The translations under genes and the position numbers were made by a program. The notes under the pieces are model-generated. The model searched no databases and was not told the DNA's origin. It worked only from the letters and a program-made list of their open reading frames with translations. From Chloroflexota bacterium (GTDB lineage: Bacteria > Chloroflexota > UBA11872): 47,545 nt of DNA. Below are positions 14,884 through 22,594 of the stretch, in pieces (the stretch's first letter is position 1; every line of letters begins with the position of its first letter). Where the stretch lies: the NCBI GenBank assembly GCA_028874175.1, contig JAPPLN010000088.1:1-47545 (forward strand), in the 5' to 3' direction.

Positions 14884-17800
14884 CCTTCTGGCCGAGGAGC
14901 CGACGCTGGCTGCCGCCGCGTCACGTTCGCTGCAAGGCCCGCATCCGCTCACGGTCGAGGTCCGCGACGGCGCCAAGTCGGCCGTCCTCGGCCTGCTCGG
15001 TCGCCGTGCCAATCAGCCCCTGCTGGTCGTGACGGCCGAAGACGGTCGCGCGGCGGAACTGGCGCACGACATCCGCATGTGGTGTGACTCTCGTCCCGTA
15101 TTGCACTTCCCCGATCCGGATCAGCCGGCCTACTCCATGCTGGCCATCGGCGGGGACGTGCTCGCGCAACGAGTAGCCGTGCTCGGTCATCTCTCCCGCG
15201 TTCGCCAATCCGGCGATTCGTCGGCCCCAATCGTCGTGACGTCGGTGCGGGCGTTGCTTCGCCGCCTGGTTCCGCCGGACGAGTTCCGAACGCACTTCCT
15301 CTCGCTCTCGCCCGGCATCGCCGCCGACCTGCCCGACGTGGTCCGCCGGCTGTCCGCGCTTGGGTACGAGAACACGCCGCTCGTCGAACGGCCCGGCGAA
15401 TTCGCCCACCGCGGCGGCATCGTCGACATCTATCCGCCGGACGCCCGTCTGCCCGTCCGGGTCGACTTCTTCGGCGACGACATTGAGTCGGTTCGCCATT
15501 TCGATCCTGATACCCAGCGCTCCCTGGGACCGGCCAACGACGTGTTGCTCACGCCGGCAACCGAAGTGCCGATCTGGCTCGGCGAAACCGTGGCCGGGCG
15601 GCTCCGCGAACTGGATCTCGACTCGCTGCGCCCGGAGGACCGCGTGGTCTGGCGTCGCCACCTTGAACAGCTGGAAGGCAACGAATACTTCGACGACGCT
15701 GCCTTCTACACCATGAGCCTGCTGCCGGACGCGGCTTCGCTCTTCGACTACGCGCCAGGCGCGTTGGCAGTCGTCGACGAGCCTGGCCAGATTGCGGCGG
15801 CCGTTCGTGACGCGGAGACGGCGGCCGCCGCCAATCGCGAGCGCCTCACCGCCAACGGCGAGCTTCCCGCCCGTTTCGACTCGCCCCTGTTTCCCGGGGC
15901 TGCGATCCTGCGTAGCCTGGATCAGGCGCAGGTGCGCCTCACCTTTGTGCCAGGTTTGCCTGGCGAGGACGGATCGAGCCGCGCCATCGTCGAGGGCTTC
16001 CAGGCCCAGCCTCCCTACGCCGGCCGTCTGCAACACATGGCCGAGGACCTGTTGGCTTTGCGCGACGCGCGCGCCCGCATGCTCATCGTCAGCTATCAGG
16101 GCCGACGCCTGCGCCATCTCCTTGCGGAGCAGGGAGTAGCCGCGGAGGTACAGGAGCGCCTGAACGATCCTCCGCGAGCGGGTTCGGTCACGATCATCGC
16201 CGGCACCCTGGCCGAGGGCTGGCGGCACCCGCCGTCGGATCTGGTGCTCGTCAGCGATGCCGAACTCTTCGGACGCAAGCGCATCCGCCGCATCCGGCGC
16301 GGTGCGCGGGGGGTGGACCGGTCATTCCTGGCCGATCTCGAGAAGGACGACTACATCGTCCACGTGGAACACGGCGTCGGGCAGTTCGAGGGCATCGTTC
16401 AGATGAGCGAGGGCTCCGGCGAACGCGAGTACCTGGCCATCAGCTACGCGGGAGAGGACCGCCTATACGTACCCGTCGATCAGATCGGCCGCGTGCAGAA
16501 ATACGTCGGCATGAGCGAGCGCGCACCCAGGCTCAGCCGCCTGGGCACCGCCGACTGGACGCGCGCCAAGAAGAAGGCGCAGCAATCCGCGGAGGAAATC
16601 GCCGCCGAACTGCTGGACATCTACGCCGCCCGCGAACTGGCCAGGGGCTACGCCTTCCCCGCCGACTCGCCCTGGCAGCACGAATTCGACGAGAGGTTCC
16701 CGTTCATTGAGACGCCCGACCAACTCGAGGCCATCAACGATGCCAAGGCCGACATGGAACGCGCGCGCCCCATGGACCGTCTGATCGCCGGTGACGTCGG
16801 CTACGGCAAGACCGAAGTCGCCCTACGTGCCGTCTTCAAGGCGGCCATGAACAACAAGCAGGTCGCGGTGCTCGTGCCCACCACCGTGCTGGCGCAGCAG
16901 CACTTCGACACCTTCGCCTTTCGCATGCGCGACTATCCGCTGAACGTCGAGTTGCTCAGCCGCTTCCGCGCCCGTGCCGAGCAGGCCGAGGTCATCGCCG
17001 GTCTCGCCTCGGGCGACGTGAACGTCGTGGTCGGGACCCATCGCCTGCTCCAGAAGGACGTCAAGTTCGCCGATCTGGGTCTTGTCGTGGTGGACGAGGA
17101 ACAACGCTTTGGCGTCAGGCAGAAGGAGCGTCTGAAGGACCTCCGCCGTGACGTCGACGTGCTCACGCTCACGGCCACGCCCATTCCTCGCACCATGCAC
17201 ATGGCGCTCAGCGGTCTACGCGAGATCAGCGTGATCGAGTCGCCGCCCGAGCGCCGCCTGGCCGTGAAGACCTATGTGGCCGGCTACAGCGATGCCATCG
17301 CTGTGGATGCCATCCGGAGCGAACTGGCTCGCGGCGGCCAGGTCTACTTCCTCCACAACCGCATTCAGACAATTCGGACGTGGGAAGAGCGGCTGAGGAA
17401 TCTGCTGCCCGATGTCGACATCGTCGTCGGCCATGGCCAGATGCCGCCGCGCGATCTCGAAGAGGTCATGTACCGCTTCGCCCGCGGCGATGCCCAGGTG
17501 CTGCTCTCCACTGCGATCATCGAGAACGGCCTGGACATCCCCAACGTCAACACCATCATCGTCAACGACGCTTGGCGCTTCGGCCTGGCCCAGCTCTACC
17601 AGTTGCGCGGGCGCGTCGGTCGCAGCGCGACCCAGGCCTACGCCTACTTCCTCTACCAGAAGAATCACACCTTGACCGAGGAAGCGCAGAAGCGTCTGCA
17701 GACCATTCTCGAGGCCTCCGAACTCGGCGCCGGCTTCCGTATCGCGCTGCGCGACCTCGAAATCCGCGGCGCCGGCAGCCTGCTGGGCGCCGAGCAACAC

Positions 17801-18382
17801 GGCTACGTAACCACCGTCGGCTTCGACCTCTACACGCGCATGCTGGCGGCCGCCGTGGACCGGCTGCGCGGCAAGGAGCCCGACGAGCCGGATCGGGAAC
17901 TCCGTGCGGTGGTCGACCTGCCGCTGGCGGCCTACCTACCCGACGACTACATGGGCACCTACGCCGCCAAGATCCGCGAATACCAACGCCTCGCCCGCCT
18001 GCGCACCATCGGCGACGTCGAGGAAGCCATCGCCGACATCCGCGACCGCTTCGGTGACCTGCCCGAACCAGTGGCCAACCTGGCCTACCTGCTCCGCGTC
18101 AAGGCCCGCGCCATTGCGCTGGAGATTCCCAGCATCACCGTCTATGGACGCGAACTCATCATTCGAATCCCAACCGGGCTCCACGTCAGCCGTGGCGTGC
18201 TCCTGAACGAGATCGGACGCGGTCCGCGCCGCAGTCACCAGGGCCTCCTCTGGCCCAACTTCCAGCGCGACCGCGAGTGGCAGAACAAGCTCCTGTCCCT
18301 CCTCGATGCCCTCCTCCGCTGGCACGACCACGCCGACGCCCCGCCCGCGCAAGCGGCGGCTGGCGTTGGCGGCCTGCGCTAG
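14861..18382 (+). CDS. mfd: Transcription-repair coupling factor
   Basis: 1173 residues, normal for Mfd. The protein removes RNA polymerase stalled at lesions and recruits UvrA. The N-terminal UvrB-like region (about 1-400) includes GYENTPLVERPGEFAHRGGI and VDIYP. The RNA-polymerase-interaction domain begins near DYIVHVEHGVGQFEGI (about 500). The RecG-like helicase follows: GDVGYGKTE Walker A (about 643-651), VVVDEEQRFGV, TATPIPRTM, ENGLDIPN-NTIIV and QLRGRVGRS. The C-terminal TRCF domain with LP-DYMG-Y is present. The start overlaps pth by 23 bases. It is convergent with the ABC transporter gene. Confidence 0.97.
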   Translation: MALTGLLDLLAEEPTLAAAASRSLQGPHPLTVEVRDGAKSAVLGLLGRRANQPLLVVTAEDGRAAELAHDIRMWCDSRPVLHFPDPDQPAYSMLAIGGDVLAQRVAVLGHLSRVRQSGDSSAPIVVTSVRALLRRLVPPDEFRTHFLSLSPGIAADLPDVVRRLSALGYENTPLVERPGEFAHRGGIVDIYPPDARLPVRVDFFGDDIESVRHFDPDTQRSLGPANDVLLTPATEVPIWLGETVAGRLRELDLDSLRPEDRVVWRRHLEQLEGNEYFDDAAFYTMSLLPDAASLFDYAPGALAVVDEPGQIAAAVRDAETAAAANRERLTANGELPARFDSPLFPGAAILRSLDQAQVRLTFVPGLPGEDGSSRAIVEGFQAQPPYAGRLQHMAEDLLALRDARARMLIVSYQGRRLRHLLAEQGVAAEVQERLNDPPRAGSVTIIAGTLAEGWRHPPSDLVLVSDAELFGRKRIRRIRRGARGVDRSFLADLEKDDYIVHVEHGVGQFEGIVQMSEGSGEREYLAISYAGEDRLYVPVDQIGRVQKYVGMSERAPRLSRLGTADWTRAKKKAQQSAEEIAAELLDIYAARELARGYAFPADSPWQHEFDERFPFIETPDQLEAINDAKADMERARPMDRLIAGDVGYGKTEVALRAVFKAAMNNKQVAVLVPTTVLAQQHFDTFAFRMRDYPLNVELLSRFRARAEQAEVIAGLASGDVNVVVGTHRLLQKDVKFADLGLVVVDEEQRFGVRQKERLKDLRRDVDVLTLTATPIPRTMHMALSGLREISVIESPPERRLAVKTYVAGYSDAIAVDAIRSELARGGQVYFLHNRIQTIRTWEERLRNLLPDVDIVVGHGQMPPRDLEEVMYRFARGDAQVLLSTAIIENGLDIPNVNTIIVNDAWRFGLAQLYQLRGRVGRSATQAYAYFLYQKNHTLTEEAQKRLQTILEASELGAGFRIALRDLEIRGAGSLLGAEQHGYVTTVGFDLYTRMLAAAVDRLRGKEPDEPDRELRAVVDLPLAAYLPDDYMGTYAAKIREYQRLARLRTIGDVEEAIADIRDRFGDLPEPVANLAYLLRVKARAIALEIPSITVYGRELIIRIPTGLHVSRGVLLNEIGRGPRRSHQGLLWPNFQRDREWQNKLLSLLDALLRWHDHADAPPAQAAAGVGGLR

Positions 18383-18400
18383 AACGTCCGGAGCTACGCC

Positions 18401-20086
18401 TTAGCTGGCAGGCTTTCCGTTCGATCCTGCTTCGCTCACCTGGGAGTCGCGTAGAGTTGCCAGCCGGCCTCCCGCTTTCAAGAGTTCGGCCGGAGCCCCC
18501 TCCTCCTGCACTCGGCCATGGCCTATCACCACGAGCCGATCAGCGCCGATCACCGTTTCGATTCGATGGGCGACCACAATCAGGGTCCGTCCGAGTCGGG
18601 AGGCTGCCAGCGCGTCTCGAAGCGCTCGCGCCGTCACGGTGTCCAGCGACGCCGTTGCCTCGTCCAGAATGAGAAGGCGCGGACGACGCAGCAGCGCGCG
18701 GGCAACTGCGATCCGCTGCCGCTCTCCGGCCGAGATTCGGCCCCCGAGCTCGCCGACCCGTGTTGTTAAACCCTGAGGGAGCCGAGCAACGAAGTCGTCG
18801 AGCTGCGCGTCTCGCACGGCTTGATCCAGTGCGGCAGGGTCGACGCTTTGGTTGGGATATTGGATGTTCTCCGCGATCGTCGCGTCCCACAGTCGAGGCT
18901 CTTGCGGCACGTAGCCGATTCGCTGGCGGAGCCACCCCAGATCGATCTGCTCGGTATCGATTCCGTCGATACGCACGGCGCCTGCGAGCGGCACATAAAG
19001 CCCGACCAGAAGGTCCAGCAGCGTGGATTTGCCGCTGCCGGTCTCTCCAACGATGCCCACGAACTCGCCCGGCTGGACCGTGAACGAGACGTTGAAGATG
19101 CCAGCGCCCTCGCGCTCGTGGCGGAAGGTGGCGTCGTCAAACGCCACGCCGGCGCCAGCGTCATGCACCGGAATCGTGGGCGTAAGTCCGCCCACCCGCT
19201 CCCGTTTGAGACCGAATAGGGCGTCCATGCGTTCGTGTTCGGCCCTGACACGCGCCCGATTCCCCTGCAGCGTCAGCAGGCGCTGAACCGATGCGTAGGC
19301 GCGGGGCACCAGTGCCACCGTGGCAATGAGGCCGCCGACGGTTAAGTGGTTATCGGCGACGAGGGCCGCGCCGAATCCAAAGACTGCCGCCGTAACCATT
19401 GCTTGGGCGGTGGGGCCCGTGTGCGCGATCACCAGATCGTGCAGCACGACCGTCTTGGCCTTGGATTGCCAGTGGTCGTAGAGCCACCGCCGCCAGAGCT
19501 GTCGTTCGCGGGCTGCCGCATCAAACACGCGGACCACCCGCATGCCGGCGAACACCTCCTGCAGGAACTCTTGGCCGCGTTCGAGGTGACGCCCCCAGGC
19601 ACGATCGAGCCGCGTCGACAGCGGTCCCAGGCTGGCGCCTCCCAGAGCTGTCGCCGGGATCGCGACGAGCGCCAGTAGTCCCAGCGGCCACGCCACCAGG
19701 AGCATCGCGATCCCTGCGGCGGTCAGCACCAGCGCATGAGATGCGGCGGGAAGCAGGGATCCGGCGACATACCACTCGCCGATTCGCCCGCACGATCGGG
19801 TGACTCGGAACACCAACTGCTCCGTCGGGATCCGCTCGAGTTCGGCGAATTGCGCGGAAGTGACACAGTCGAAGGCGCACTCGCGCAGGCGACGCGAGAC
19901 CCCCTCCCCGATCATGGTGCGCGTGTAGACCTCACCTGAAGCCAGGGTGAGTTGGAGGAGCGCCGCGCCGGCCATGCCGCCTGCCAGCACTGCTACAAGA
20001 CCGAGATCCTGAGTGGGCAGCGCGTGATCGATGAGCGCGCCGGCAAGCAGCGCGGGGACAATGCTGACCGCCGCGCCTGCCAGCAT
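18401..20086 (-). CDS. ABC exporter half-transporter (membrane plus ATPase fused)
   Basis: 561 residues from ATG 20086. A type IV exporter membrane domain occupies about residues 1-280, with several hydrophobic helices. The ATPase domain runs from about 315: GETGSGKST Walker A, IGYVPQEPRLWDATIAENI (Q-loop), signature RISAGERQR in place of LSGGQ, LLILDEATASLD Walker B and VVAHR H-loop. The reading frame continues upstream of 20086 for 44 codons with exporter-like sequence (DELRLRWRAAALTAG) but has no ATG, GTG or TTG. TM1 is therefore partly lost if ATG 20086 is the true start. Substrate unknown. It probably acts as a homodimer or with a partner not present here. Confidence 0.88.
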   Translation of the reverse strand: MLAGAAVSIVPALLAGALIDHALPTQDLGLVAVLAGGMAGAALLQLTLASGEVYTRTMIGEGVSRRLRECAFDCVTSAQFAELERIPTEQLVFRVTRSCGRIGEWYVAGSLLPAASHALVLTAAGIAMLLVAWPLGLLALVAIPATALGGASLGPLSTRLDRAWGRHLERGQEFLQEVFAGMRVVRVFDAAARERQLWRRWLYDHWQSKAKTVVLHDLVIAHTGPTAQAMVTAAVFGFGAALVADNHLTVGGLIATVALVPRAYASVQRLLTLQGNRARVRAEHERMDALFGLKRERVGGLTPTIPVHDAGAGVAFDDATFRHEREGAGIFNVSFTVQPGEFVGIVGETGSGKSTLLDLLVGLYVPLAGAVRIDGIDTEQIDLGWLRQRIGYVPQEPRLWDATIAENIQYPNQSVDPAALDQAVRDAQLDDFVARLPQGLTTRVGELGGRISAGERQRIAVARALLRRPRLLILDEATASLDTVTARALRDALAASRLGRTLIVVAHRIETVIGADRLVVIGHGRVQEEGAPAELLKAGGRLATLRDSQVSEAGSNGKPAS

Positions 20087-20221
20087 CAGTCCAGCCGTTA
20101 GTGCAGCGGCCCGCCACCGGAGACGAAGCTCATCCCGAACAAGGTCCGCCGATTCCGATGTGATGAGAGGTTTGGTGCTGGTGGTGGACTCGATACCGCG
20201 ATCCTCAACGTCTGCGTCTTA

Positions 20222-20408
20222 GAGGCTCGCTAGATCCGCCGCTACTATCTGTGCCGATTCCCGCCGAGATATTTCCAAGCCGGGGATACAATGGAGTGTG
20301 TAAGCGAGACGGTTGCTCCGGCGGCCTGATCGCGCGCCGCTTGACGGCGCTGATCCCACGGCTATGTCGCCGAGGAGACCTCAGTAGCTCGTTCGGCCAC
20401 GACGACTC
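20222..20408. other. Intergenic region between ABC transporter and kinase genes
   Basis: About 190 bases outside the open frames on both sides. I see a TACAAT -10-like hexamer near 20287 and a TTGACG near 20340 with TATGTC 16 bases downstream, both on the plus strand where no gene follows. They could drive a small RNA, but I recognise no RNA family and no tRNA fold. Nothing else is supported. Confidence 0.3.
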
Positions 20409-21437
20409 CTAATGCGCCTCCAGGATGGCTTGCTCCGCGCGCTCGATGAAACGAAGCAGCCGCGCGCGCAATGCCACGACATCGCCTGTTGGCTGCGTCA
20501 GGCGTTCCCGATCCGGACCTTCATGAGCGCTCCACAGCCATCGGAGGATCAGGAAAGCCCACCGTGTCGAGATCAGCCGGTCCCACACTGCCAGTCGCCC
20601 CTCGAATCCGGGATCTCCTGGAGGCTGGCGGTAGCTTTCGCGCAGCCAGGCGTGCTCGGCTGAGCTGAGGGCCTCAAGCGACACGTGCCAGCGCAGATCC
20701 GCCAGCTCCAGCGCCGGGTCGCCCCATCCGCTGTATTCCCAGTCGACCCAGCGGAGCCGCCCATCGTCGCACCACAGGGCGTTCGCCAAGCCAGGGTCGA
20801 CCCGGCACAGACGCCGCGGCACTTGCTCCCGACGGGGGTCCGCGTCGCTGCTTGCCACAACCTGCGCGCAGGCTTCTACTAACCGCCCAAGCCGCGCATA
20901 GAGTTCACGCCCTCGCCGTTCGGCATCAATCAACCAGGGGCCATGCTCGGCAAGAAGGCCGTGGAGTTCGTCCAGATAAGGCTCAAAGCCAAACCAATGG
21001 AACCAAGCGTCCGCTAGTTCGTAGCCAGCCAAGTCTCCCGGCCGAATGCCGTGAATTCGCTGAAGGCTCTCAATCAGCGCGGTGAGCTGCTGAGATGTCA
21101 ACTCCGGACCCAGTGGCGAACCGGACGTCCACCGGTACGCAACGGTTGGGTACGAAACGACCGTGCAACTCTCATCTAGCCAGAGCGGCCGAGGCGCAAT
21201 GTCTAACCCAGCCGCTTCCAGGATCCGCAGCGCGCCGAAATCGCGCTTGGCCCGCTGCCGCTCGTCGTCCACGCACAACTTGCAAGCGAAGTGCTCGTCG
21301 TCAACCTCCACACGAAACAGCGCATTGTTGGCGCCCCCGGTTATCCGGTGCACTGCCACTCCCTGCTCGGCACGGGTCCGCGCTTGTGCTGAATGGGCGG
21401 CCGCAACGACCTTCAGCCAGGCTGGCGCCCGTCGCAT
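20409..21437 (-). CDS. Aminoglycoside-phosphotransferase-fold kinase (APH/ChoK superfamily)
   Basis: 342 residues from ATG 21437, with a clear ribosome-binding site (AAGGGAGAG) just upstream. The N-lobe has an ATP-loop-like ITGGANNALFRVEV and the ACKL lysine. The catalytic loop reads RVDPGLANALW where most members have HGDxxxxN, so His is replaced but Asp and Asn are kept. The metal-binding Asp is in WVDWEYSGWGDPALELADLRW, typical of the family (choline kinase and homoserine kinase II relatives). The small-molecule substrate cannot be predicted, and antibiotic resistance is only one of several possibilities. It is divergent from the TIM-barrel isomerase gene. Confidence 0.85.
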   Translation of the reverse strand: MRRAPAWLKVVAAAHSAQARTRAEQGVAVHRITGGANNALFRVEVDDEHFACKLCVDDERQRAKRDFGALRILEAAGLDIAPRPLWLDESCTVVSYPTVAYRWTSGSPLGPELTSQQLTALIESLQRIHGIRPGDLAGYELADAWFHWFGFEPYLDELHGLLAEHGPWLIDAERRGRELYARLGRLVEACAQVVASSDADPRREQVPRRLCRVDPGLANALWCDDGRLRWVDWEYSGWGDPALELADLRWHVSLEALSSAEHAWLRESYRQPPGDPGFEGRLAVWDRLISTRWAFLILRWLWSAHEGPDRERLTQPTGDVVALRARLLRFIERAEQAILEAH

Positions 21438-21593
21438 GCTCTCCCTTTCCGCGTGGCTGGTGACCGCGTCGGCGCACAGATTGCGCTCTAGCAGGCTAGT
21501 TGGTGCATCGTGCTCCATCCGTGGAATTCCCGCATGGACATCCACCCCCACGCTGCCGACAATCGTCGGCCACCTGGCAAGCGCGAGGGTGCA

Positions 21594-22439
21594 GTGAAAC
21601 TCGGCTACTTCCACAACGGCCACTTCCCGCCGATCGAATTTGAGAAATTCGTCCGCTGGGGCGCGGCCAACGGCTACCAGGCCATTGACGTCCCCCTCTT
21701 CGAACCCAATGTGCGAGCCATCTGTGACCGCCACGGCATTGAGCCCACCTCGACCGTCGGCATGGCCTGCCAGCCAATTGCGACCGACCCCGAACTGCGC
21801 GCCGAGGAAGTAGTCCAGGCTCGCCGTGCCCTCGACTACGCCGCCGCCGAGCACATTCCCAACGTCTGGCTCGGCCACGAAATGGCGCCCGACCTGGGCT
21901 TCGACGAAAACACTCGCCTCTTCGCTGAGGGTGTGGCCCCGGTCTTAGAACACGCGGATCGCGTCGGCGTTCGCCTCGTGATGGAGAACTGGGCCAACGG
22001 CGGCCGCAACCTGGCGTATGCCCCGGCCCACTGGGCCGCCATCTTCGACGCCGTCCCCCACCCCGCCCTCGGCCTGTGTCCGGATCCGTCGCACCTGGTA
22101 TGGCTGGGGATCGACTACCTGCGTGCCGTGCGTGACTTCGGTTCACGCATCTACCACGCTCACGCCAAGGACACGGAATTCCTGCCTGAGGCCCAATACC
22201 AGTACGGAGTCATTGGTACCGAACGCGGCCGCGTCGGCCAGGGCACCTACCGCTTCCGCATTCCCGGCTTCGGCGTCGTCGACTGGCCCGGCTACATCAC
22301 CGCGCTGCTCGAAGTCGGCTTCAACGGCGCCCTCGTCGTCGAGCACGAGGATGTGTTCTGGACTTCGCAAACCGACGCCGAACACGCCCTCAACGGTCTC
22401 GTGCTGGCCCAGCGATTCCTCTCGCCGCTGCTAGTCTAA
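21594..22439 (+). CDS. Sugar phosphate isomerase/epimerase family (AP-endonuclease-2 TIM barrel), gene 1
   Basis: 281 residues from GTG 21594, chosen because GAGGG sits 5 bases upstream and VKLGYFHNGHFPP looks like the first strand of the barrel; ATG 21534 is possible. Metal-site motifs of xylose-isomerase-like barrels are present: VRLVMENWANGG (Glu), GLCPDPSHLVWLGID (Asp/His), IYHAHAKDTEF (His-x-His, Lys-Asp) and ALVVEHEDVFW (Glu). Such enzymes isomerise or epimerise sugars, inosose or hydroxypyruvate. The substrate is unknown. The HAKDTE motif is common in inositol and sugar catabolic clusters, but no such cluster is present. Confidence 0.87.
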   Translation: MKLGYFHNGHFPPIEFEKFVRWGAANGYQAIDVPLFEPNVRAICDRHGIEPTSTVGMACQPIATDPELRAEEVVQARRALDYAAAEHIPNVWLGHEMAPDLGFDENTRLFAEGVAPVLEHADRVGVRLVMENWANGGRNLAYAPAHWAAIFDAVPHPALGLCPDPSHLVWLGIDYLRAVRDFGSRIYHAHAKDTEFLPEAQYQYGVIGTERGRVGQGTYRFRIPGFGVVDWPGYITALLEVGFNGALVVEHEDVFWTSQTDAEHALNGLVLAQRFLSPLLV

Positions 22440-22534
22440 ACGCCCAGGCATTGATGCACCGCCGGACCACTGTCCAGACCGTCGTGGCCCAATCGGTCGG
22501 CCGCCACGCCGCTCAGGGTCTTGACACGACGCCG

Positions 22535-22540
22535 TATGCT
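22535..22540 (+). promoter_or_regulatory. -10-like element upstream of topA
   Basis: TATGCT, the same hexamer as before hydantoinase B and rpsB, 54 bases ahead of the topA ATG. A TTGACA occurs at 22521-22526 but only 8 bases upstream, too close to act as its -35 box. Confidence 0.3.
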
Positions 22541-22594
22541 GAGCGCCGCCATCAATCTGACTTGACAGGCCACAGCCGCCCGCCGCACTGACCC

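Noticed and set aside
20222-20408. tRNA or small RNA gene
   Set aside because: No cloverleaf or T-loop GTTCRA sequence found, and no known RNA family recognised; only weak promoter-like hexamers.
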